Positions 25,327 through 35,782 of a DNA stretch of 49,302 nt are shown piece by piece (within the stretch, counting starts at the first letter, position 1; each line of letters opens with the position of its first letter). The position numbers were made by a program, and so were the translations under genes. The stretch comes from Candidatus Nomurabacteria bacterium RIFCSPHIGHO2_01_FULL_40_20. Its GTDB lineage: Bacteria > Patescibacteriota > Minisyncoccia > Phycocordibacterales > UBA9973. The stretch spans positions 1 to 49,302 of the forward strand of contig MFTO01000001.1 of the NCBI GenBank assembly GCA_001786835.1, in the 5' to 3' direction. The notes beneath the pieces are model-generated. The model worked only from the letters and a program-made list of their open reading frames with translations, searched no databases and was not told the origin of the DNA.

Positions 25327-27099
25327 TTAACTCACTTCTTGTTTATAACAGTCTTCACAATACACTATTTTTTCCAGATTGTCATACGTGGTCTTAAAAG
25401 AATTTCCGCAAGGAGAATTGCCATGATAAGGATGCTCTATAGTATTTTTATATTTTTCATTTTTAGATTGCAATCCAGCGCAATCGCAATACCTCTCTCT
25501 GAGCTTGAGAGCATTCCTGTAGTCTAATCTTTTATGATGACGACAATTAGGGCAGTATCTAGGGAGTGGAATATTATTTTGTTTATAAAATATAAGTTCG
25601 TTTGGCATAATCCGGAAAGCAGTCTGACAATTATGCTCACCCTCGCCTTCGTTCATACAACCTATTACTTGCTCAGCAATATTCTCCGGTATTCCAGTAA
25701 CATCATCCGGCACGGTATGAGTATCCATTGTTGTTTTATATTCTCGCTCTTTAAGCTCTTTCCATGCATACCCAGCGCTTTCTGCTTCTTTCTTGTTTAA
25801 CGGAAAATGTTCCTGCGCCATGGATTCGTTGTAAGCAAAAGGAGAAACTTCGGGTGGGAAAAACTCACCATAGCCATATTTGCGACCGCTCTTATCAATA
25901 TATTGCATACTTTGTATATGTTCTTTAATTTTTTGAATCAATTCTTGGTATTCTTCTTTAGTGTATTGCTTGTTTAAAATACAATATTCTTTTTTCCGCA
26001 AACCAATACACCCAAAAAGATTAGAGGAAGAATCGCAATTGGAGCAATATTCTATGGAATTGCAACCATTGGAACACAGATCACTGAATTTTACATCATA
26101 ATTTTGTTTTGGAATTGCATGACACTCGTATAAAAGTTCATTTTGTATCGGAGACACAGTCACATCCATAGAATTTTTCAAGCCCATGGTAAAAAATAGA
26201 TTTTTTGAATCTTCACAATCATTGATAAAAAAGGCGTTTTCGCATTTATTGGAATTTAAAGCATAGTCCCCTGTCACATTTTCATTTTTCTTGCCATGCA
26301 TATAACGATGAGGAAACTTTTCCCACATACGGTTTACTTTTTCTTCAAAATGTGAAAAGTTCTGTCTGGAAGTAATTTTAAATTCTTTTAGCTTTGACTC
26401 GTATTTTTCCTTAGTATAAGGCTCGTTCCAAATGTAGTACTGCCTATCTTTTAACCCTACACAACCAAAACAATCCGAGCAATTATTACAATCGCGCAAA
26501 AACCAAGAATCCCGACAGGTAGTGGAGTCCACGGAAAATTTACAATTGTAACAAGAATCGCAATTGAAAGATTCATAACACCTATCACATTTGGTAATAT
26601 GGTCGCAGTCCAGACAATTTGTGCTCTCTGTTAGGTAACTCGAATACATGCAGTCTTCGTTGCCTCCAAGCGCCGTAAAACACATATAGCAATTCTTAGA
26701 ATCCACAATATAGTTTGAAGTATCAGAATTTACACTATTCACCTGCCAAAGAGCAATGCGTGGAGCTACTTTACCAAGTTCCATAAATTGTTCAAAGAAT
26801 GATTTTGAGAAATCATAATCTCTGCCATATTCCGTGCCATCCCATCCATCACCATACCAATACTCTCTAGAATAAACTGGGAAGGACACATTTTCATCAT
26901 AAAAACTGACTACTTTTTTACCGGTACCTGTGCAAAGACGTAAGCTAAGCACTCGCTCATTTCTACGCATAAGTCTCCGACGAAAACGCTCCTCGGGAGA
27001 AAAAGTCGGAAGTGGAACTCCTATTTTCTCGCAAAAAGAAGCTTCATCGTCTGTGATGATAAATTCTTTTTTTGTTGCCTGACAAATTCGTTTCTGCAT
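25327..27099 (-). CDS. Large cysteine-rich protein, paralogue 1 (degenerate N-terminal ribbon)
   Basis: 590 aa of unknown function, paralogous to the proteins at 27684-29369 and 30642-32396. Plan: an N-terminal ribbon-like domain (about residues 1-90), a Cys-rich central region in irregular 15-20-residue units (CDRCYESFNCDSCYNCKFSV; CNNCSDCFGCVGL), two copies of a YCILNKQYTKEEY-type motif (the first as YYIWNEPYTKEKY), a conserved YNESMAQEHFPLNKKEAESA block, and a C-terminal ribbon like the N-terminal one (CPNCRHHKRL, YCEDCYKQEVS). Its N-terminal CxxC pairs are all lost (CQAT, SPEE, CTGT, SREY) while the surrounding residues are kept. No signal peptide. It follows frr by 6 nt. Confidence 0.8.
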   Translation of the reverse strand: MQKRICQATKKEFIITDDEASFCEKIGVPLPTFSPEERFRRRLMRRNERVLSLRLCTGTGKKVVSFYDENVSFPVYSREYWYGDGWDGTEYGRDYDFSKSFFEQFMELGKVAPRIALWQVNSVNSDTSNYIVDSKNCYMCFTALGGNEDCMYSSYLTESTNCLDCDHITKCDRCYESFNCDSCYNCKFSVDSTTCRDSWFLRDCNNCSDCFGCVGLKDRQYYIWNEPYTKEKYESKLKEFKITSRQNFSHFEEKVNRMWEKFPHRYMHGKKNENVTGDYALNSNKCENAFFINDCEDSKNLFFTMGLKNSMDVTVSPIQNELLYECHAIPKQNYDVKFSDLCSNGCNSIEYCSNCDSSSNLFGCIGLRKKEYCILNKQYTKEEYQELIQKIKEHIQSMQYIDKSGRKYGYGEFFPPEVSPFAYNESMAQEHFPLNKKEAESAGYAWKELKEREYKTTMDTHTVPDDVTGIPENIAEQVIGCMNEGEGEHNCQTAFRIMPNELIFYKQNNIPLPRYCPNCRHHKRLDYRNALKLRERYCDCAGLQSKNEKYKNTIEHPYHGNSPCGNSFKTTYDNLEKIVYCEDCYKQEVS

Positions 27100-27105
27100 A
27101 AACTT

Positions 27106-27657
27106 CTAATTCATAGACTCCTTTTCTTTCTTGCTAAAAATTGCTTCCAGATTTTTGTTGGTTTCGTCAATAATTTTTTGTAAGTCGTCTTTGGCGCGGA
27201 ATTTTTCGTCTTCGGTCATCTTGCCAGCTTTTTCTTGTTCTTGAATATCTTCCCAAATCTCTTCGCGTAGTCGACGCACTGAAATTCTAGCTTCTTCAAG
27301 TTTCTCTTTTAATACTTTTACCAAACTCTGCCTGTTCTCGGTCGTGAGTTGCGGAAAAATAACTCTGATTCCTGCCTCGTCCACCGCAAGCGAAAGACCT
27401 AGGTTTGCGCCAGCAATTGCTTTCTCTATGCCCTTTATCTGACTCTTGTCCCAAGGCGAAATACGCAAAGTCTTCGGGTCCTCAATCGCGATAGAAGCCA
27501 CATTTTTAAGTGGAGTATACGCGCCATAAGACTCTACCGATATGCCGTCTAGCGCCATCGGCGACGCTCGGCCGATATTTAGTTGGTTGTATTCCTTACT
27601 CAAAAAATCTTCTATCTTTTTAACCTCTGCCTTAAAATTTGAAAAATTGTATTGCAT
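27106..27657 (-). CDS. frr: Ribosome-recycling factor
   Basis: Splits post-termination ribosomes with EF-G. The 183-aa, two-domain protein shows the N-terminal helix (FLSKEYNQLNIGRASPMALD), the beta domain (YGAYTPLKNVASIAIEDPKT; ISPWDKSQIKGIEKAI) and the C-terminal three-helix bundle (LVKVLKEKLEEARISVRRLR). It has its own extended -10 (TGC-TACAAT, 6 nt before ATG) although flanked by genes of the same direction. Located between two paralogous cysteine-rich genes instead of next to pyrH/tsf. Confidence 0.96.
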   Translation of the reverse strand: MQYNFSNFKAEVKKIEDFLSKEYNQLNIGRASPMALDGISVESYGAYTPLKNVASIAIEDPKTLRISPWDKSQIKGIEKAIAGANLGLSLAVDEAGIRVIFPQLTTENRQSLVKVLKEKLEEARISVRRLREEIWEDIQEQEKAGKMTEDEKFRAKDDLQKIIDETNKNLEAIFSKKEKESMN

Positions 27658-27663
27658 CCCTGT

Positions 27664-27672
27664 ATTGTAGCA
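27664..27672 (-). promoter_or_regulatory. Extended -10 promoter of frr
   Basis: TGC-TACAAT ends 6 nt before the frr ATG at 27657. Confidence 0.6.
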
Positions 27673-27683
27673 TATTTTTTAAA

Positions 27684-29369
27684 CTAATAAACTTCCTTGT
27701 TATAACATTGCTCACAGTAAATTATCTCTGGGCGCTCCGGCGCATAACTTGTTTCAAATTCGTTTTGACAGCCTTTATTCATACATTTTCTGTGCCAAAG
27801 TTTATTCGGATTTTGAAGTTTTATACGTTCACTAGTTCTGCAAAAGAAACACTTTCTTGGAATTGGAATTTGGTATTTTTGATAAAAAATTAATTCATTT
27901 TTCACAATTTTATAATTTCTCTCACATTTCTCACAAGCTAGTGTTTCGTTTAGAATACTGTCTCCTACGTCATTTATAGAATCTGGAATACTATCTCTGG
28001 GCATTGTTTCCTTGCCAGTAGTTTTTTGTAAGTTATCCCACCACTTAAAGCCAGCTTTTAATGCCTCATCTTTACTCAACGGAAAATACTCTTGTGCCAT
28101 AGTTTCGTTGTAGCCAAAGTTGGACATATCACTTGGAAAAAATTCCCCCCATTCTCCCGTGTTTTTCATGTGTTCAATAATTTTATCCTTTAATTTCAAA
28201 TATTCTTCTTTAGTGTATTGTTTATTTAAAATACAATACTCTCCATGTTTAATTCCAGAACAAGCAAATAGATGTTTAGATGAATGACAATTTTCTACAT
28301 AGGCAATTTCTTGATTTTTTAAAGAAAAAATTGAGAAAAGTGCTCGATAATCATGGTCAGGAGTTAAACCCTCATAGCACTCCTCACATTTTCCTGCTGG
28401 AGTCATATCGTAACTATCTTTTATATCCCCTCCTATCAACAAAAACCTTACATTTTCAGAATTTCTTGCTACAAAAGAATCTTTCACATTTTTACAATCC
28501 ATAATCAAATCTCCAGTAGAATTTATACTATTAACCACATAGGCATATCTTCTTATTTCTTTTAAAAGAAAATCTGCGAATTCTTTTTTTGCTCTTTCGT
28601 TACCGGAATAAGTTTCCAAATGATAACCTTCAACAATCTTTTCATATTCTTCCTTGGTGTATTGTTTATTTAAAATACAATACTTTTTCTGGCGTAAGTT
28701 TACGCACATAAAACAATCAGAACAACCTTTGGAGTCTACACAAAAAGAACAATCATTAAGCCCCGTGGAAGAATAGCAACTTCGGCAGTCATAACAACTC
28801 TCTAAAAATATAGAATCGTAAATAATTTGTGAATTGTAAAAGAGATTAAGAGAATCCATAACGTCCCTGGTTTCTGGCCCCGCAACAGAATAAGAATACA
28901 TCACATCTTCACTATACCAAGACATTGACACCATATAGCAATTTTTCGCAAATGTAACATTTTGCGTATACTCACAATTTACACTTCCAACACCGTCGTC
29001 ATTTATAAGTGATAATAATGGCACTTTATCTTGTAGTTCACGAAATTGTTCAAAAAACGGACGTGTGAAATCAAAATCTTTACCATAAGATTTTGGATCC
29101 CATTTGTCACCCCACCAGCATTTATTGCAATACACTGTAAGAGGTTTATCAGGATGATATAGAGAAATTATTTTCTTTTCGCACATATTACAAGTACGGT
29201 TATAAAAACTCAAATCATTCCGCCATGCTAGACGTCTTTGAAGACGACAATCTGGACAAAACGTCGGCGCCGGTACTCCTATTTTTTCATAAAACGAAAA
29301 ATCATCCGGTTCAATCACGAAATCTTTTTTGCAATTTTGGCATGTTTTGTTTTCTACTTTATACTCCAT
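27684..29369 (-). CDS. Large cysteine-rich protein, paralogue 2
   Basis: 561 aa, function unknown. The N-terminal domain has four CxxC pairs at residues 10/13, 38/41, 60/63 and 81/84, enough for two zinc sites, around the conserved FYEKIGVPAPTFCPDCR and FDFTRPFFEQF. The centre is a Cys-rich run (CYDCRSCYSSTGLNDCSFCV) punctuated twice by YCILNKQYTKEEY. Near the end comes YNETMAQEYFPLSKDEALKA, then a second ribbon with CEKC, CFFC, a spaced Cys pair and CEQC before the KEVY terminus. The two ribbons look homologous (FYxxxxxPxPxxC, RLxxxN, YCxxC). No signal peptide or membrane span. It starts 15 nt after an MFS transporter gene, with AGGAG about 14 nt before the ATG. Confidence 0.82.
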   Translation of the reverse strand: MEYKVENKTCQNCKKDFVIEPDDFSFYEKIGVPAPTFCPDCRLQRRLAWRNDLSFYNRTCNMCEKKIISLYHPDKPLTVYCNKCWWGDKWDPKSYGKDFDFTRPFFEQFRELQDKVPLLSLINDDGVGSVNCEYTQNVTFAKNCYMVSMSWYSEDVMYSYSVAGPETRDVMDSLNLFYNSQIIYDSIFLESCYDCRSCYSSTGLNDCSFCVDSKGCSDCFMCVNLRQKKYCILNKQYTKEEYEKIVEGYHLETYSGNERAKKEFADFLLKEIRRYAYVVNSINSTGDLIMDCKNVKDSFVARNSENVRFLLIGGDIKDSYDMTPAGKCEECYEGLTPDHDYRALFSIFSLKNQEIAYVENCHSSKHLFACSGIKHGEYCILNKQYTKEEYLKLKDKIIEHMKNTGEWGEFFPSDMSNFGYNETMAQEYFPLSKDEALKAGFKWWDNLQKTTGKETMPRDSIPDSINDVGDSILNETLACEKCERNYKIVKNELIFYQKYQIPIPRKCFFCRTSERIKLQNPNKLWHRKCMNKGCQNEFETSYAPERPEIIYCEQCYNKEVY

Positions 29370-29384
29370 ATTTTAACCATTCTC

Positions 29385-30623
29385 CTATTCGTACGAATTA
29401 GAGAATACAATTTCGCTTGTTGGTTGTCTTTTCCAAAAATGAAGAATGAAAAAGCCAGTCAGTACGAAAATAGTCAAAATACCCATAGCGAGGCGATAGG
29501 AAGATGGTTCACTACCTAGGAATAAAATGGTTCCACCCCAAGCCAGAGGCCCGACAAAAGTCGCGAACCGCTCCATTAGAGTGTAAAAAGAAAATCCGTA
29601 ACCCATATCATCTTTCGTAAGTAAAGTGCTCATATAAGCGCGAGTAACAGCCCACATCGAGCCAATTAAAAGTCCCACTGGAACAGTCAAAATAAAAAAC
29701 ATTTTAAAACTAGGCGCTAGAGCTATAGCTGGTAAAATAACCACCCAACCTAGAAGTATTATCTTTAACGTTTTAAGAGCACCTATGCGGTCAGCTATCC
29801 ACCCCCCTAAAATTCCACCTATAGCTCCAGTTAAAATTATACCCATCAGGAGGATTGATTTTGTCTTGTCCGGCACAGAAAATACACGCTCTATGTAGAT
29901 AGAATAATTATTACTCGCCGTAATCAGGGCGTCATTAAAAAAGAAAAAAGCGACGAGCATCGGAGCCGCAATAGAAATTCTGAAAAAATTAAACATCTTG
30001 CTTTTAAATATTTTGGTCTCCTCTTTCATCATCCGCAAGGAAATTCCAGACTCCATTTTTCTCTCTTCTTTAAATAAAATCATCATCGGTAAAGCCAAAA
30101 CAAAGAAAATCCCTATCGCTGGAATTAGGGGGTCCAGTCTAGAGGCAGATAGTGGAAGCGTTACCAGAAGACCACAGATTTGACCTAGAGCATTTGAGGA
30201 TTGGCCGATGCCAGAAGCGCGAGCGCGATGGCCTTCGTCAGCAATATCTGCAATCATTGGATTAAAAAATACAAACGAAAGTTGATAAAAATATTGGCCG
30301 AGCAAAAAGAAAAGAGCAACTAGAAAAATATTCGGAGTATCAGCATAAGCAAACAGTACTACTAGACTATAACTTATAAAAGTGCCAAAAGTCGCAATAT
30401 TTAAGAAAAATTTCCTTCCACCATGTTTGTCTGTATAAGCCGCGAGAGTAGGCGCGCTGAAAAGCAAGATAATAGTAGTGATAGCGAAAATAGCGTTATA
30501 CCAAAAATCCGACAGTCCTCCATCTATCACCAGCCATTGTCCGAAGTAAAGGAGAAAGTTTATTAAAACAAAGGAATTAGCGAAGTCATACAAACACCAC
30601 AGAAAAAGACGTTTCTTATTCAT
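29385..30623 (-). CDS. MFS transporter, UMF1/Atg22-like
   Basis: 412 aa with about twelve hydrophobic helices. The N-terminal LFLWCLYDFANSFVLINF is the hallmark of the UMF1 (Atg22-like) branch, and the MFS motif DKHGGRKFFLNIATFG follows the second helix. Family members are thought to move amino acids or other small solutes; the substrate is not readable. It has its own extended -10 (TGG-TAAAAT, 6 nt before ATG) between two cysteine-rich genes. Confidence 0.87.
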   Translation of the reverse strand: MNKKRLFLWCLYDFANSFVLINFLLYFGQWLVIDGGLSDFWYNAIFAITTIILLFSAPTLAAYTDKHGGRKFFLNIATFGTFISYSLVVLFAYADTPNIFLVALFFLLGQYFYQLSFVFFNPMIADIADEGHRARASGIGQSSNALGQICGLLVTLPLSASRLDPLIPAIGIFFVLALPMMILFKEERKMESGISLRMMKEETKIFKSKMFNFFRISIAAPMLVAFFFFNDALITASNNYSIYIERVFSVPDKTKSILLMGIILTGAIGGILGGWIADRIGALKTLKIILLGWVVILPAIALAPSFKMFFILTVPVGLLIGSMWAVTRAYMSTLLTKDDMGYGFSFYTLMERFATFVGPLAWGGTILFLGSEPSSYRLAMGILTIFVLTGFFILHFWKRQPTSEIVFSNSYE

Positions 30624-30629
30624 AAAATG

Positions 30630-30638
30630 ATTTTACCA
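30630..30638 (-). promoter_or_regulatory. Extended -10 promoter of the MFS gene
   Basis: TGG-TAAAAT ends 6 nt before the ATG at 30623. Confidence 0.55.
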
Positions 30639-30641
30639 TAA

Positions 30642-32396
30642 TTAATAGACTTCTTTTTGATAACATTGTTTGCAGAAAATTTTCTCGGGACGGCTAGGCG
30701 CATACATTGTCTCAAATTCATTCATGCATTTACCATCATGTTCATGTCCTGCCAAATCACACATACAATCTCGCTTGTAGAAACGAAAAGGATTTTTCCA
30801 TTTCAACCTTTGATAATATCTACAATTTGGGCAAAGTCTCGGCAACGGTAAGTTCATTTGCCTGTAAAAGGCGAGTTCGTCTCTTAAAATTCTATAAGCT
30901 GAAAGGCATTGTGTTTTAGTGTCACCTTTATTGGGACATTTTATGACTTCATCACAAATAGCATCAGAAACATCATGTATGGAATCTAGTAAATCTTCTG
31001 TAGTTACAGTCGATGAATAAGATTTTAATTCTGGCTCCTTCCATTTATAACCCAGTAAAATGGCTTCCTCTTTTGTAATCGGGTGTTCTTCAAAAGCGAT
31101 AGTTTCATTATAGGCAAAAGGTGAAATTTCTTCAGGAAAGTATTCACCATATAGGTATTTTCTGCCTATTTTATTTATATATGGCATTTCGTTCATATGT
31201 ACTTTTATTCTATCGACAAGTTCAAAATACTCATCTTTCCCATATTGCTTGTTTAAAATACAATATTGTTTTTTATTTAAACCCGCACAACCAAAACAAT
31301 CGGAACACCCTTTACACTGGTCAGAATAAAATAAATTTTTGCTTCCACCTCCACAACTAAAAGAATAAAAAACTCTACTTCCACCTCTCCCGCCGATAGC
31401 AAATTCATAACACTCTTCCACTTTACCCGTAAAAACTAAATCTTGCGAATCTTTTGTTGTATTCACTCCAAAAAATACATACTTCATATTTTCTCCATCA
31501 ACAAGCCCATAGCAGTGATATATGTTTTTTGAATTTTCTATAAAATCTCCAACCACATTTACTGAATTTTTTATATACGCATGTTTATGTATGGCTTTTT
31601 TTGCAAGTTCCGTAAATTTATCTTTTGCTTCACACTGTCCTGAATACGTATCTAATTTTAATGTAGTAATGCTATTTTCATATTCCTCTTTTGTAAGTTG
31701 TTTATTTCTGAAAACATAACTTTTATTACGTAAACTTGAAGATATACAGCAGTTATTGCAATTTGAACAGTCATATAAAAAATGAGAACTAATGCATCGA
31801 TCGCTTTCAACTAAAAAAGTCGAGTTATAATTTTGACTTGAGCGTACAAGTTCATATCCCTTTTCATTGGCTTTGATTATGAGAGAATCGAGGCAATTCT
31901 TATTATGCTTAAAAAAACATCGCGAATATTTGATGTTTTCATTGGACGGACTAACAAAAGACAAATAAATATTTTTGCTTGTATAACAAAAATTAGCATA
32001 TTCACAACCCTCTCCATTTCTCTCATTCTGGTCGAGCGCTCGATGCGGAACAACACTCTTTAACTTTTTGAATTGTTCAAAAAAGGGTTCTGAAAAATCG
32101 TAATCTCTGCCATAATCGAATGCATCCCAATTATCGCTTAAATGACATTTTACACACCAAGTAGGAATAAGGGAATCAGAACTATACATAGAAATTATAG
32201 ATTTTTTACAGTTCTCACAGTTACGCTTATATAAAGACCGCTCGTTTACAAAAGTTAATTTTCTTATAAATCTGCAATGAGGACACCAAGTCGGCGCTGG
32301 CACGCCTATTTTTTCATAAAACGAAAAATCATCCGGCTCAATCACGAAATCTTTTTTGCAATTCTGGCACCCTACATTTTTTGATTTGTATTCCAT
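30642..32396 (-). CDS. Large cysteine-rich protein, paralogue 3
   Basis: 584 aa, function unknown. Same plan as paralogue 2: CxxC at 10/13, 38/41, 60/63, 81/84; FYEKIGVPAPTWCPHC; FDYGRDYDFSEPFFEQF; a Cys-rich centre (CSNCNNCCISSSLRNKSY and CKGCSDCFGCAGLNKKQY); one degenerate (YVFRNKQLTKEEY) and one good (YCILNKQYGKDEY) copy of the repeat motif; YNETIAFEEHPITKEEAILL; C-terminal ribbon CPNCRYYQRL ... CKQCYQKEVY. Its first ~30 codons are nearly identical at DNA level to paralogue 2 (65 bp with about 3 differences), suggesting recent conversion. A 36-bp palindromic repeat lies directly upstream. Confidence 0.82.
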   Translation of the reverse strand: MEYKSKNVGCQNCKKDFVIEPDDFSFYEKIGVPAPTWCPHCRFIRKLTFVNERSLYKRNCENCKKSIISMYSSDSLIPTWCVKCHLSDNWDAFDYGRDYDFSEPFFEQFKKLKSVVPHRALDQNERNGEGCEYANFCYTSKNIYLSFVSPSNENIKYSRCFFKHNKNCLDSLIIKANEKGYELVRSSQNYNSTFLVESDRCISSHFLYDCSNCNNCCISSSLRNKSYVFRNKQLTKEEYENSITTLKLDTYSGQCEAKDKFTELAKKAIHKHAYIKNSVNVVGDFIENSKNIYHCYGLVDGENMKYVFFGVNTTKDSQDLVFTGKVEECYEFAIGGRGGSRVFYSFSCGGGSKNLFYSDQCKGCSDCFGCAGLNKKQYCILNKQYGKDEYFELVDRIKVHMNEMPYINKIGRKYLYGEYFPEEISPFAYNETIAFEEHPITKEEAILLGYKWKEPELKSYSSTVTTEDLLDSIHDVSDAICDEVIKCPNKGDTKTQCLSAYRILRDELAFYRQMNLPLPRLCPNCRYYQRLKWKNPFRFYKRDCMCDLAGHEHDGKCMNEFETMYAPSRPEKIFCKQCYQKEVY

Positions 32397-32398
32397 AT

Positions 32399-32434
32399 TT
32401 TTTCATTCTAACATTCTATAGAACATTGGAATGA
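32399..32434 (-). repeat. 36-bp palindromic repeat, copy B
   Basis: Identical to 24171-24206. Located between the holB-like stop and the paralogue 3 start. It contains a TAGAAT that could double as a -10 for that gene (8 nt before its ATG). Confidence 0.85.
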
Positions 32435-32439
32435 TATTT

Positions 32440-33141
32440 TTAGAGCTTCTCTGGTATCAAAAGCGCTACGGATTCAATCAAAGTCTTTGGAGAGGAGCCC
32501 GATTGACGGAGAAACTGCCGAGCTTTCATTATCTGCTCAAACACTCGTACACTTTCTTTACCCCATAGGAATTTCCTATGTGGGGCATGGAGGGCAAGCT
32601 CAAGAGTATTTAGAAATTTTAAGGCTTTACTCCTGATAGAGTCGTCCATTATTTCATTTTCCGGCTCTACCAGTAATTCTTTTAAAAAATCAATTCTACC
32701 TCTCAGTGAGAGTTTTATAAATTTTTCCCCCAGAGCTATATCTCCTTTTTTATCGTCCGCAGAAATAACATAGAACCTAGAAACCAAAGTCGGCAGAAGC
32801 GCGTTTACATCCGGAACAACCAGAAAAAAGTGAGTATTCTCTATCGGCTCTTCAAAGAGCTTGAGCATTGTCCCTTGCGCGTCTAGAGAAAAATTATTAG
32901 CGCAGATTATAAAAAATTTCTTCTCTCCTATTCCCCGCTCGCTACTCATGTCTTTGAGAGAGAAAGCTTCGTCAATTTTAAAATTATCAATGGCTATGTG
33001 AACCAAATCTGGGCTCGAAGGAGAAATATCAAAAATTTTCAAAAATTCCAAAATGGATTTTGTGATTTCTTCCCTCGCTCCTTCCACTAAATAAGCATGA
33101 TGTAGATTTTCTTTATCAAAATGTTTATTGATTAGGTTCAT
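32440..33141 (-). CDS. holB: DNA polymerase III delta-prime-like subunit
   Basis: 233 aa resembling the clamp-loader delta' subunit: HHAYLVEGAREEITKSIL at the P-loop position (without a GKT, as is usual for delta'), FFIICANNFSLDAQGTMLKL followed by FEEPIENTHFFLVVP, and PTLVSRFYVISADD of the AAA+ sensor region. It is shorter than typical (about 300 aa), lacking much of the C-terminal domain. A palindrome at 32561-32585 encodes PHRKFLWG in frame. It follows mreB across a spacer made of heptad repeats. Confidence 0.82.
   Translation of the reverse strand: MNLINKHFDKENLHHAYLVEGAREEITKSILEFLKIFDISPSSPDLVHIAIDNFKIDEAFSLKDMSSERGIGEKKFFIICANNFSLDAQGTMLKLFEEPIENTHFFLVVPDVNALLPTLVSRFYVISADDKKGDIALGEKFIKLSLRGRIDFLKELLVEPENEIMDDSIRSKALKFLNTLELALHAPHRKFLWGKESVRVFEQIMKARQFLRQSGSSPKTLIESVALLIPEKL
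32561..32585 (-). repeat. Coding palindrome in holB
   Basis: Core CATAGGAA-T-TTCCTATG, extended by CCC and GGGG arms with a small bulge; read in frame as PHRKFLWG in the C-terminal part. Confidence 0.65.
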
Positions 33142-33187
33142 AGGTTCTAGGTTCTAGAAGCTAGTCACTAGCAACTAGTCCCTAATC
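33140..33187 (-). repeat. CTAG heptad repeat filling the mreB-holB spacer
   Basis: CTAG recurs at 33147, 33154, 33161, 33168 and 33175, exactly every 7 bp, with variable NNN between and degenerate units (ATAG, CTAA) at the ends. The whole 46-bp spacer is made of these units. Confidence 0.85.
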
Positions 33188-35767
<2,580 letters not shown>

Positions 35768-35782
35768 AGCAAAATAAAAAAT

